This document shows positions 1-6,198 of a stretch of DNA of 7,567 nucleotides, piece after piece. Numbering within the stretch: the first letter of the stretch is position 1; every line of letters begins with the position of its first letter. Below the pieces are notes generated by a model. It saw only the letters and a list, made by a program, of their open reading frames with translations, ran no database searches and had not been told where the DNA came from. Made by a program: the position numbers and the translations under genes. The DNA comes from Legionella genomosp. 1 (GTDB lineage: Bacteria; Pseudomonadota; Gammaproteobacteria; Legionellales; Legionellaceae): assembly GCA_945865355.1 (NCBI GenBank), contig CAMBDN010000121.1, positions 1 to 7,567 on the forward strand, written 5' to 3'.

Positions 1-2
1 AT

Positions 3-209
3 TCACATCAACCTACTCGGCAGCAAGAGAAGCAAATGCGGAAATTTAAATCACCAAAACAGGCGCAGCGATTTTTACCCGTTCACGGGCAAATAAGGAA
101 TTTGTTTGGTGCTCATCGTTATAAAATGACCGCTAGTGAACAGCGTAACAACCTGATTTTTGCATGGGAACAGTGGCAAGAAATTGTTATACAGGCAAAG
201 TGTGCCTGA
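3..209 (+). CDS. IS6-family transposase, C-terminal fragment (5' end outside window)
   Basis: This is the last 68 codons of a DDE transposase, entered in frame at base 3 and ending at TGA 207-209. The visible part starts SHQPTRQQEKQMRKFKS and continues with KQAQRFLPVHGQIRNLF. This matches the signature just after the catalytic Glu in one IS6-family branch, where the usual text is ENSHQPTRxRExxMrxFKS...AQRFLs. The basic tail, through HRYKMTASEQ to the final Trp-rich helix, also fits. The catalytic Asp residues and the N-terminal helix-turn-helix would lie to the left of the window, so I cannot say whether the element is intact. IS6-family transposases move by replicative transposition and form cointegrates. 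The 3' end overlaps the stop of the opposing gene at 187-975 by 23 bases. I am fairly sure of the family and unsure of the subgroup. Confidence 0.85.
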   Translation, partial: SHQPTRQQEKQMRKFKSPKQAQRFLPVHGQIRNLFGAHRYKMTASEQRNNLIFAWEQWQEIVIQAKCA

Positions 210-975
210 AATTGGGCATATCAACCTTTGTCACCCAGTTTTGACATTTGTTTACACAACTTGACGGTGCCCATAATGATACCACTGGCTTTAGTATTTC
301 TATGCAGCGAAGGACCTCTATTTGCATTTCAGGCGCTACACACTCAACAATATTTGAGGGATAAGCGACAATGGGTCTATCGGCGTGGATCCTTGCTATC
401 TTTTTGAATGTATCCACATCCCCCCAACTCTGCTGAATAACAACAACACCTGCAACTATTCTTTTGACATATTCAAGTTCAAACCGCCGTTTAAATTCAG
501 AAAAATATCGAGCTGGATTCGAAGTTGAATCAAATCGACACAGCTCCTCCGCGCTCAACTCCAAAAATAATTCTAGCAAACCATCTCCCCTCTTGAGAAA
601 ACTATCCCATGACTCTCCCTCTGCCGAACTTGCAAAAGCTGTTTTAATTCGCCGCCATGACTCAACGACTTTCTCACTGTTATCTACAATGATGACTTTG
701 GCGAAGACCTTTCTACCTTCAAAGTCCACAGCCATGCGACAAGCTATATCGACTGATCTAAATAACGCTGTGCCAACAAGAACAAAATTGGTCCTAATAA
801 GATGGTGGGCATACTTATCTTCAGTCAATGCATGATCGTTTCCTAACATAAACGGCACATAATCCGTCGCGTCGCCTGACTTCAGCTTTGATATTTTATG
901 TGCTAAACGCGCAGCAACTCCCCTTATCGTTTTTTGAATAAGTAGTGTTGCTCGAACTTCCTCATCAGGAGACAT
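187..975 (-). CDS. IQ-motif protein with possible Rossmann/methyltransferase-like fold; candidate effector, C-terminus probably altered by an IS
   Basis: I do not recognise this 262-residue protein by name. Residues 13-23 read IQKTIRGVAAR, a perfect IQxxxRGxxxR calmodulin-binding consensus on a basic amphipathic helix (residues about 8-32), which is rare in bacteria. The rest has the rhythm of an alpha/beta Rossmann domain: a strand and turn at NFVLVGT (63-69), a strand ending in an acidic residue at VIIVDNS (94-100), a strand at VVVIQQSWGD (177-186) and PIVAYPSNI (201-209). An SNI segment at that place occurs in some SAM-dependent transferases, so a methyltransferase-like fold is possible but only inferred. 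The last ~27 residues (from about 236) lie in the presumed IS end, so the native C-terminus is probably lost. ATG 973-975 is used because an in-frame stop lies just upstream; there is no clear Shine-Dalgarno sequence. There is no signal peptide or membrane segment. Its neighbour is an LRR gene on the same strand. Confidence 0.75.
   Translation of the reverse strand: MSPDEEVRATLLIQKTIRGVAARLAHKISKLKSGDATDYVPFMLGNDHALTEDKYAHHLIRTNFVLVGTALFRSVDIACRMAVDFEGRKVFAKVIIVDNSEKVVESWRRIKTAFASSAEGESWDSFLKRGDGLLELFLELSAEELCRFDSTSNPARYFSEFKRRFELEYVKRIVAGVVVIQQSWGDVDTFKKIARIHADRPIVAYPSNIVECVAPEMQIEVLRCIEILKPVVSLWAPSSCVNKCQNWVTKVDMPNFRHTLPV
250..271. repeat. Candidate right terminal inverted repeat of the IS6-family element
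   Basis: Read from the outside inward on the minus strand, this stretch begins GGCACCGTCAAGTTGTG. The GG start followed by CAC resembles the outer bases of IS6-family termini, and its place shortly after the transposase stop is right. The interior differs from the IS26-type repeat, so the assignment rests on position and the first bases only. Comparison with the left end outside the window would settle it. Confidence 0.35.
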
Positions 976-983
976 ATCAACAC

Positions 984-1003
984 ATTAATTGAGTTTAATT
1001 AAT
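984..1003. repeat. AT-rich inverted repeat at the predicted start of the IQ-gene transcript
   Basis: ATTAATT (984-990) and AATTAAT (997-1003) form a perfect 7-base inverted repeat around a 6-base spacer. It sits between the predicted -10 and the start codon, where an operator would block transcription. In sequence this AT-rich such a repeat can arise by chance, and I cannot assign a regulator. Confidence 0.25.
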
Positions 1004-1006
1004 ACA

Positions 1007-1035
1007 TTTATGGTATACAAAGAAAATTAAGTCAA
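1007..1035 (-). promoter_or_regulatory. Predicted sigma70 promoter for the IQ-motif gene
   Basis: On the minus strand TTGACT (1030-1035) is followed after 17 bases by CATAAA (1007-1012), giving a good -35 and a fair -10. Transcription would begin near base 1000 and leave a leader of about 25 bases before the ATG at 975. The region is AT-rich, so chance matches are a risk. Confidence 0.45.
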
Positions 1036-1066
1036 ATAATAAGACGATATTTACACGAGGAAATCG

Positions 1067-1096
1067 ATGAAGTTTAAAGACATAACGATGCTGTAA
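1067..1096 (+). pseudogene. Nine-codon ORF MKFKDITML with a good ribosome binding site; possible stub of a lost gene
   Basis: ATG 1067-1069 is preceded by GAGG (1057-1060) at 6-base spacing and runs for nine codons to TAA. The start region looks like that of a real gene, but translation stops at once and more stops follow in frame. It may be the remnant of a decayed gene, a tiny leader, or chance. I see no terminator-like structure that would make it an attenuator. Confidence 0.2.
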
Positions 1097-1154
1097 AAAC
1101 TTTCTTAACGTTCCATTTTCAAACGGAAAGGCCCTTAACTTGGCCCAATTAGGC

Positions 1155-1745
1155 TCAGATTCCTAAAGAAGGACTCACTTCTTCATAAGGATCTAATGGC
1201 ATTTCATGATTCTCAATCTTGGCATCCAGAGAGCGAAGATAGTCATTTAGCGTCTCTGAGGAATATTTATCCAGTGCATTATGTTGAATTCGCACGGTTC
1301 GTCCGTTCTTACAAAGTGCGTTCATCACCAACTGAAAATCATCAAAAGAAAGTAATCCTAGCCTGTTGTTGTTAATATTAACTATCCGGATGGTATCAGA
1401 CATTTCCATACAATCCGAAGCCAGTTTTTTGGGGTCCATACTGCTGAGTAAATTATAACTGAGATCAATTTCAGCTACATGAGGCTTTTCTTTAACCGCA
1501 TTGAATATTCTTGGAAGAAGACTTTCTTCTGATAATCCCAGAAGATTGCCACTTAAATCCACACGATCTTCAGTCTCTGGAAGTAATAAGAGCGCTTGAA
1601 TAAGCTCTGCTGTGGTCATAGCATCAGGACGAGCATCCCCTTTTTTGAAACCATGCCACGCCAAATCACCGGGCCGACTCAGCGCGGGTTCTAGTTCAAC
1701 CACTTCATACGTTCCCATGCCAACCGATTTATGAGCCATATCCAC
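1155..1745 (-). CDS. Leucine-rich-repeat protein, ribonuclease-inhibitor-like; candidate effector
   Basis: This is a 196-residue soluble protein without a signal peptide. Four LRR strand-turn units are visible: RVDLSGNLLG (61-70), EIDLSYNLLS (92-101), IVNINNNRLG (121-130) and VRIQHNALD (151-159). They are spaced 29-31 residues apart, the period of ribonuclease-inhibitor-type repeats, with helical segments between them. Such repeats bind other proteins and are common in effectors of intracellular bacteria. The N-terminal ~60 residues have no recognised domain. The C-terminus has acidic residues (E181, E188, E189) and Leu at -3, loosely like a Dot/Icm translocation signal; this is inference. 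The start is a GTG at 1743-1745, chosen because AGGGA (1754-1758) lies 8 bases upstream; an in-frame ATG two codons later (1737-1739) is the alternative. The gene reads away from sdaC and follows the same strand as the IQ-motif gene, 179 bases apart with its own promoter. Confidence 0.8.
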   Translation of the reverse strand: MDMAHKSVGMGTYEVVELEPALSRPGDLAWHGFKKGDARPDAMTTAELIQALLLLPETEDRVDLSGNLLGLSEESLLPRIFNAVKEKPHVAEIDLSYNLLSSMDPKKLASDCMEMSDTIRIVNINNNRLGLLSFDDFQLVMNALCKNGRTVRIQHNALDKYSSETLNDYLRSLDAKIENHEMPLDPYEEVSPSLGI

Positions 1746-1776
1746 GCAAATGATCCCTTATCTTCCACATTGGCTA

Positions 1777-1805
1777 ATTATAGACTTCTTAATTCCACTG
1801 CACAA
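1777..1805 (-). promoter_or_regulatory. Predicted sigma70 promoter for the LRR gene
   Basis: The minus strand has a perfect TATAAT at 1777-1782, with TTGTGC 17 bases further upstream (1800-1805). The start of transcription would be near 1770, about 25 bases before the GTG start. The -35 is weak but the -10 and the placement are good. Confidence 0.55.
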
Positions 1806-1864
1806 GCACCGTAGTTAGAACAAAATATGAACAAACGATCGCCTTTTCAAAACAGCGCATAAAA

Positions 1865-1893
1865 TATACAATATATTAAAATGATGGTAGAAT
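1865..1893 (+). promoter_or_regulatory. Predicted sigma70 promoter for sdaC and the downstream gene run
   Basis: TATACA (1865-1870) and TAGAAT (1888-1893) are separated by 17 bases, and TG at 1885-1886 gives an extended -10. Transcription would start near 1900, leaving a leader of about 32 bases. It is arranged back to back with the LRR promoter, so the two start regions are about 130 bases apart and could share a regulator. Confidence 0.5.
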
Positions 1894-1931
1894 CGTCAGC
1901 AGACTTAAATCAAGCATAAGAGAGCTGTGCG

Positions 1932-3230
1932 ATGTCTCAAAGCCAGACCATATCAACCCCAGCAATGGAACAAAATCTTGCTAGCAACCGTAAACAAGAC
2001 ACCTTATGGATGCTCAGTCTTTACGGCACAGCCATTGGAGCGGGTACGCTTTTTCTGCCGATTGATGCTGGATTGAATGGGATTTGGCCATTGATTATTA
2101 TGACCATCCTTGCTTTCCCAATGACTTATTTTTCGCATCGGGCACTGTGCCGTTTTGTTCTCTCAAGTGCGCATACCAAAAATGATATTACTGACGTAGT
2201 AGAAGAGCATTTTGGTCAATCGGCAGGAAAATTACTCACCTTGCTGTATTTCTTTGCCATCTATCCCATTTTACTGATGTATAGTGTGGCGATCACCAAT
2301 ACCACCCAAAGTTTCATTATTAATCAAATGGGTTTGACAGCACCCCACCGATCACTACTCGCACTCATTCTACTATTAGCGCTGATGACGATCATACGAT
2401 TTGGTCAACAGATCATCATCAAATCAATGAGCATGCTCGTTTACCCCTTCATTGCCATTTTAGCCACTCTATCCATTTATTTAATTCCCCATTGGAACGG
2501 TGCAGTCCTTCATCATGATGCAAGCATTAATAACGTCCAGGGATCTCATGGAATCTTAATGACAATGTGGCTTGTGATTCCGGTCATGGTGTTTTCATTC
2601 AATCACTCGCCCATCATTTCCTCCTTCGCCGTCAGTCAAAAACAACGTTTTGCAGGACTTGCTGATGAAAAATGTTCACGCATTTTAAAATTCAGTCACA
2701 TTATGATGGTCGCGACGGTTATGTTCTTTGTATTCAGTTGTGTATTTAGCCTATCACCACAAGATCTCGCCTTGGCCAAGTCACAAAATATTTCCATCTT
2801 ATCTTATCTGGCCAACCATTTTCAGACCCCAACAATTGCTTATATTGCACCGCTGGTCGCCTTTATCGCTATTTCTAAATCATTTCTCGGTCATTATTTG
2901 GGAGCTAACGAAGGTCTACAAGGCTTATTAACAAAATCACTGCGTGCTCGCAGTAAAATTGTCAGTCATAAGACACTGCAATATTGGATAGAAGCGTTTG
3001 TTCTCCTAACTTGTTGGATTGTCGCCACAATCAACCCCAACATCTTGAAAATGATCGAAACACTAGGTGGCCCGGTCATTGCGATGATTTTATTTTTGAT
3101 GCCCATGTATGCCATTGCAAAAGTGCCCGCAATGAAGAAATATAGTCGTCCACGAAGCGATGCGTTTACGACCGTCATAGGCCTAATAGCTATATCTGCT
3201 ATACTTTACGGATTATGGGGGAGCATCTAA
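1932..3230 (+). CDS. sdaC: Serine/proton symporter SdaC (HAAAP family)
   Basis: This inner-membrane transporter imports L-serine together with protons. The 432 residues match the length of E. coli SdaC (429), and I recall long near-identical stretches: WMLxLYGTAIGAGTLFLPI (26-44), DITDVVEEHFG (85-95), LLYFFAIYPILLMYSVAITNT (about 104-124), FSFNHSPIISSFAV (221-234), QNISILSYLANHF (285-297) and LGGPVIAMILFLMPMYAI (378-395). About eleven hydrophobic segments run through the chain. The closely related threonine carrier TdcC shares the fold, but these motifs fit SdaC best. ATG 1932 follows AAGAGAG (1918-1924) at 7-base spacing. No serine deaminase gene lies next to it in this window. The next gene starts 18 bases after the stop, so co-transcription with the yggS-proC-yggT group is likely; that pairing is unusual and could link serine supply to PLP balance. 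Confidence 0.93.
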   Translation: MSQSQTISTPAMEQNLASNRKQDTLWMLSLYGTAIGAGTLFLPIDAGLNGIWPLIIMTILAFPMTYFSHRALCRFVLSSAHTKNDITDVVEEHFGQSAGKLLTLLYFFAIYPILLMYSVAITNTTQSFIINQMGLTAPHRSLLALILLLALMTIIRFGQQIIIKSMSMLVYPFIAILATLSIYLIPHWNGAVLHHDASINNVQGSHGILMTMWLVIPVMVFSFNHSPIISSFAVSQKQRFAGLADEKCSRILKFSHIMMVATVMFFVFSCVFSLSPQDLALAKSQNISILSYLANHFQTPTIAYIAPLVAFIAISKSFLGHYLGANEGLQGLLTKSLRARSKIVSHKTLQYWIEAFVLLTCWIVATINPNILKMIETLGGPVIAMILFLMPMYAIAKVPAMKKYSRPRSDAFTTVIGLIAISAILYGLWGSI

Positions 3231-3248
3231 GAATCAAAAGGAATCACC

Positions 3249-4070
3249 ATGCAGGATGAATTAGATCGGCTGTTTAGCCAAGCCAAACAGGCCTTGTTAG
3301 ATTCACAGGCCATCCTACAAGAAGTGCTTGACGATACAGATTCATCAGATGGTTCAGCAAAGAACGATGTTCAAATGCTACAACTAACCTTGCAGTATCG
3401 GTTAGACACTCAAGATGCTTTTGTAAAACTTCTGCAGGTTGATCAGGGTTTATTACAGATTCTGGGAATTGAGCCCCAGCATTCGTCCAAAATTAACCTC
3501 GAACGCATGGAGTTTGCGCTCGGCAATAATGATTTACACCATATTTTATATGCATTAAGTCAATTGGTGCACTCTTTGATGCAAACAGCCTACCGATACC
3601 AACAGCATCTCGATAAAAATTTTAAGCATAAACAAAAACAAACAACATTCCACTTAAACCCACCAAATACAAAATTGGCAGGACGCCTACAAAATGCAGT
3701 GGATTTACAAAAGCGATTTATAAAACGAATGACTGAAATCAGCTGTAACTTAGCGCTTTGGAATAAACATGCTGCCATAGGGCCTATTCATGATCATATT
3801 GCAGCATTGCGAGGACCTATCTCTCAATTTTTACAAGCCGTGCAAAATGGTTTAGAGCTCACTAACCAACTGTATGAAAAGACAAATGAAGACATTCAGC
3901 TTGAACATAATTTAAGCAAACTATTGGAGGAAGCTGATTCAGTATTAAAACACTTACCAGCTATTTACCAACCGCAGCACTTTTTTTCTCCTCCAAAAAC
4001 AGAAAACACCGAGCATTTGGAGAAAAGGGCATCCAACAAACGCCTTGGCAATTATTTTAGCTATGAGTAA
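3249..4070 (+). CDS. Uncharacterised all-helical 273-residue protein between sdaC and yggS
   Basis: I do not recognise this protein. It is rich in Leu, Gln, Lys and Glu and predicted by eye to be almost entirely alpha-helical and soluble, with no signal peptide or membrane segment. Helices run through residues 1-28, 40-72, 84-123, 143-171, 175-213 and 214-236. An acidic Ser/Asp loop lies at 28-40, and a basic Lys/His/Gln stretch (KNFKHKQKQ, 123-131) precedes an apparent linker with NPPN. The last ~35 residues look unstructured, with a Pro-Pro and a basic patch before the end RLGNYFSYE. ATG 3249 follows AAAAGGA (3236-3242) at 6-base spacing. It starts 18 bases after sdaC and stops 5 bases before yggS, so it is probably translated from the same message. 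In many gammaproteobacteria yggS lies next to pilT, so this neighbour is not the usual one. No function can be assigned. Confidence 0.8.
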   Translation: MQDELDRLFSQAKQALLDSQAILQEVLDDTDSSDGSAKNDVQMLQLTLQYRLDTQDAFVKLLQVDQGLLQILGIEPQHSSKINLERMEFALGNNDLHHILYALSQLVHSLMQTAYRYQQHLDKNFKHKQKQTTFHLNPPNTKLAGRLQNAVDLQKRFIKRMTEISCNLALWNKHAAIGPIHDHIAALRGPISQFLQAVQNGLELTNQLYEKTNEDIQLEHNLSKLLEEADSVLKHLPAIYQPQHFFSPPKTENTEHLEKRASNKRLGNYFSYE

Positions 4071-4075
4071 TATAT

Positions 4076-4768
4076 ATGAGCATAACTGAGCAGGTCAACT
4101 CCATTCAACAACTCATTCGTACAACAGAAATCTCCTGCCAAAGGCCCCCAGGTACCGTCCACTTGCTAGGAGTTAGTAAAGGTCGAACTGCTGAAGAGAT
4201 TGAACAAGCATACACCGCTGGATTAAGCGATTTTGGTGAAAGTTACTTACAAGAAGCGCTATCAAAAATACAAGCCTTGGCAACCCTCCCACTTTGCTGG
4301 CACTTTATTGGCCCGATTCAAAGTAATAAGACCAACCCTATTGCCAACCATTTCGCTTGGGTACATAGCGTTTCTCGGCATAAAATCGCTCTGCAGCTAA
4401 ATGATGCGAGACCGAAGACCTTACCACCACTGAATATATGCATACAAGTCAATCTTGATGACGAAGAAACCAAGGCCGGTATCAAACCGAATGACCTCGC
4501 CGAACTTGCTTATTACGTTTTGCAATTGCCAAGATTGCATTTACGTGGCCTAATGGCTATTCCCAAACGACAACTTGACGAGCAACAACAATACTTGTCT
4601 TTTATACGCCTAAACCAATTACTGCATACATTAAATCAACAACTAAACATTTGCATGGACACATTATCGATGGGAATGAGTGGTGACATAAAAGCTGCTA
4701 TTCGTGCAGGTAGCACCATGGTACGTGTGGGAACAGCTATTTTTGGAGGCAATACCCGTGAAAATTAG
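4076..4768 (+). CDS. yggS: YggS/PLPBP family pyridoxal phosphate homeostasis protein
   Basis: This cytosolic protein binds pyridoxal 5'-phosphate and helps control free PLP; it has no known enzymatic activity. At 230 residues it matches the family length. The PLP lysine is K35 in LLGVSKGRTAEEI. Other signatures are DFGESYLQEA (52-61), WHFIGPIQSNK (75-85), IQVNLDDEETKAGI (123-136), LRGLMAIP (156-163), LSMGMSGD (197-204) and the phosphate-binding STMVRVGTAIFG (213-224). Two family positions differ from the form I know: NY in ENYxQE is SY here, and SMGMSDD is SMGMSGD. ATG 4076 starts 5 bases after the preceding stop, with only a weak GAG (4064-4066) upstream, so translation may be coupled to the preceding gene. 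Its 3' end overlaps proC by 11 bases. The yggS-proC-yggT order is well conserved, for example in pseudomonads. Confidence 0.95.
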   Translation: MSITEQVNSIQQLIRTTEISCQRPPGTVHLLGVSKGRTAEEIEQAYTAGLSDFGESYLQEALSKIQALATLPLCWHFIGPIQSNKTNPIANHFAWVHSVSRHKIALQLNDARPKTLPPLNICIQVNLDDEETKAGIKPNDLAELAYYVLQLPRLHLRGLMAIPKRQLDEQQQYLSFIRLNQLLHTLNQQLNICMDTLSMGMSGDIKAAIRAGSTMVRVGTAIFGGNTREN

Positions 4769-5555
4769 CTTTATCGGATTTGGTAACATCGCAAAAGCTA
4801 TGTCACAAGGATTGATACAAGATAATAAAAACGAGCTTCGCGCAGCATCACCCTCACTTCCATTAGGCAGAAACCAACAGGGTATTAAAACATACCCTGA
4901 TAATTTAGCTGTTATATCAGAAGCCGACATCATCATCCTTGCAATAAAGCCCGCACTTATGGACAAAGTATTTACTCAAATTAAAACAGAAATACCCCCT
5001 GATTGTTTGGTCGTAACGGTCGCTAGCGGCATAAGCTTAAACTGGTTCGCAAAACACAGCCCTAAAACCGCTATCGTGCGCGCCATGCCCAATATTGCAG
5101 CATCGATTGGTAAATCGGCAACACCATTAATCGCCAATGCGTTTGTTACCAAAAAGCAAAAACAATTGGCTGAGCAAATTTTTAACAGCATTGGTATAAT
5201 AACCTGGACAGAGAGAGAGGCTGATATCGATGCTTTCACCGCCCTTTCTGGAAGCGGCCCTGCATATGTGTTTATGTTCATAGAAGCAATGATTAAAGCA
5301 GCGGTTGATTTTGGAATTACCGAGAAGATCGCCAAATCTTTTGCATTACAAACTGTCAATGGTGCGTTAAGCTACGCTGTCGAAAGTAAGCTACAGCTTT
5401 CAGAACTACGCCAAATGGTCACGTCACCAGCAGGTACTACTGCTGCGGCACTTGAAGTGCTCAAGCAGCATCATTTTGATGACGTTATCCATGCTGCTAT
5501 GAAGGCAGCACAAGATCGAGCACAACAATTAGGCAATTTATTAGAGGAGAAATGA
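4758..5555 (+). CDS. proC: Pyrroline-5-carboxylate reductase
   Basis: ProC catalyses the last step of proline synthesis, reducing 1-pyrroline-5-carboxylate with NAD(P)H in the cytosol. The 265-residue chain has the N-terminal dinucleotide loop GFGNIAKAM (7-15), AIKP (62-65), RAMPNI (108-113), ALSGSGPAYVF (162-172) and VTSPAGTTAAALEVL (221-235), in the normal order and near the usual length of about 270. SPAGTT replaces the commoner SPGGTT in the active-site loop. The start is GTG 4758-4760: GGAGG (4745-4749) lies 8 bases before it, and the following MKISFIGFG aligns with the family start. The in-frame ATG at 4704 would add 18 residues encoded within yggS that have no counterpart. The gene overlaps yggS by 11 bases and yggT by 4, which suggests translational coupling. 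Confidence 0.95.
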   Translation: MKISFIGFGNIAKAMSQGLIQDNKNELRAASPSLPLGRNQQGIKTYPDNLAVISEADIIILAIKPALMDKVFTQIKTEIPPDCLVVTVASGISLNWFAKHSPKTAIVRAMPNIAASIGKSATPLIANAFVTKKQKQLAEQIFNSIGIITWTEREADIDAFTALSGSGPAYVFMFIEAMIKAAVDFGITEKIAKSFALQTVNGALSYAVESKLQLSELRQMVTSPAGTTAAALEVLKQHHFDDVIHAAMKAAQDRAQQLGNLLEEK

Positions 5556-6130
5556 TGTCTGGGTTATTAACTGTTGGCTATTTTTTGTTTGCCTTATTTT
5601 TTAGCGTGCTTTCTTTTGTACTTTGGGCTCGTATTGCTCTGCGGTATTTCCGCATTAGCTCATTACACCCCATTAGCCAAGTGATTAATGCACTAACCAA
5701 TCCAATCATCCGGCCCTTAAGCGAGATGTTTGCTGCAACTAAAACCCGCAAAAGCCGTTACGATTGGCCCTGCTTTTGTGTGCTGGTTATCGTTGAATTG
5801 TTAAAATATATCGCCATTGGCGCTTTATTTCTAGGTGCTATGCTACCGTGGAGCTTTCTACCACTTTACACGCTAGCTGATCTGATTGTTCAACCCTGCA
5901 ATATATTATTTTATGCAGTGATCATTAGCGTTATCATGAGCTGGGTCAACCCTCATTGGCATCATCCAGCTGCTGAGGTTTTACATCGGGTAACTGAACC
6001 ACTGCTACAACTAGGCCGAAAAATCATCCCTAATATATCCGGATTCGATTTTTCACCCTATGTTATCCTGATTCTACTTAAAATCATCACTCTATTTATC
6101 AGAGCATCTTTACCGATGCACCTCATATAA
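5552..6130 (+). CDS. yggT: YggT family membrane protein
   Basis: YggT proteins are small inner-membrane proteins of poorly defined role, associated with osmotic tolerance and, in related groups, with cell division or membrane organisation. The 192 residues contain two YGGT repeats. In the first, a membrane segment (about 8-29) is followed by HPISQVINALTNPIIRPL (39-56). In the second, a segment at 115-131 is followed by WVNPHWHHPAAEVLHRVTEP (131-150) and GRKIIP (155-160). Further membrane segments lie at about 74-97 and 168-184. The start is ambiguous: ATG 5552 overlaps the proC stop in an ATGATG sequence, and ATG 5555 sits at better spacing (5 rather than 2 bases) from AGGAG (5545-5549). The second would shorten the protein by one Met only. 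It is the third gene of the conserved yggS-proC-yggT group. Confidence 0.92.
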   Translation: MMSGLLTVGYFLFALFFSVLSFVLWARIALRYFRISSLHPISQVINALTNPIIRPLSEMFAATKTRKSRYDWPCFCVLVIVELLKYIAIGALFLGAMLPWSFLPLYTLADLIVQPCNILFYAVIISVIMSWVNPHWHHPAAEVLHRVTEPLLQLGRKIIPNISGFDFSPYVILILLKIITLFIRASLPMHLI

Positions 6131-6141
6131 AAGAGGAAAAA

Positions 6142-6198
6142 ATGAAAAAGCATAGCTATACTCATAAACAGGTAGGGCCTAATTGGATATCATCATGA
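6142..6198 (+). CDS. Leader-like 18-codon ORF overlapping the start of the DUF2845-type gene
   Basis: ATG 6142-6144 follows AAGAGGAAAAA, with AGAGG at 6132-6136 and 5 bases of spacing, the best ribosome binding site in this stretch. It encodes MKKHSYTHKQVGPNWISS and ends in TGA at 6196-6198. That TGA shares ATGA with the ATG at 6195 of the next gene. The arrangement is what translational coupling or a regulatory leader peptide looks like, and the next gene's ATG has no well-placed ribosome binding site of its own. No run of one amino acid suggests classic attenuation, and the peptide resembles nothing I know. It could instead be the chance result of a gene whose real start is the TTG at 6183. 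Confidence 0.4.
   Translation: MKKHSYTHKQVGPNWISS

Larger units (their letters stand above)
1..271 (+). mobile_element. Right end of an IS6-family insertion sequence
   Basis: The transposase fragment defines the element, which enters from the left edge. The right boundary is inferred from a candidate terminal inverted repeat whose outermost bases lie at about 271. That leaves roughly 62 bases between the transposase stop and the end of the element. The matching left end and the usual 8-bp target duplication cannot be checked, because only one end is in the window. Confidence 0.5.

Noticed and set aside
192..208. CAGGCA-AAGTG-TGCCTG hairpin at the transposase stop
   Set aside because: A perfect 6-base stem, but no T-run follows. 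It lies inside coding sequence on both strands, so I do not call a terminator.
464..835. Plus-strand open frame of 123 codons
   Set aside because: It is antisense to the IQ-motif gene, is Ser/Lys/Arg-rich without a domain pattern and has no convincing ribosome binding site.
984..1003. TTAA repeats resembling a PmrA box upstream of the IQ-motif gene
   Set aside because: The two TTAA cores that pair best are 6 bases apart rather than the 7 expected, and they lie downstream of the predicted -10, where an activator would not bind.
1111..1128. Hairpin TTCCATT/AACGGAA downstream of the LRR gene as a terminator
   Set aside because: The stem is short and has a mismatch, and no T-run follows directly on the minus strand.
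2966..3178. Minus-strand open frame of 70 codons within sdaC
   Set aside because: Its hydrophobic stretches mirror membrane-segment codons of sdaC on the other strand, and there is no independent support.
4704..4757. Upstream ATG extension of proC by 18 codons
   Set aside because: The extension lies within yggS and has no family counterpart, while GTG 4758 has GGAGG at 8-base spacing and begins exactly at the conserved dinucleotide fold.
4976..5359. Minus-strand open frame of 127 codons within proC
   Set aside because: It is a shadow of proC with no recognisable domain.
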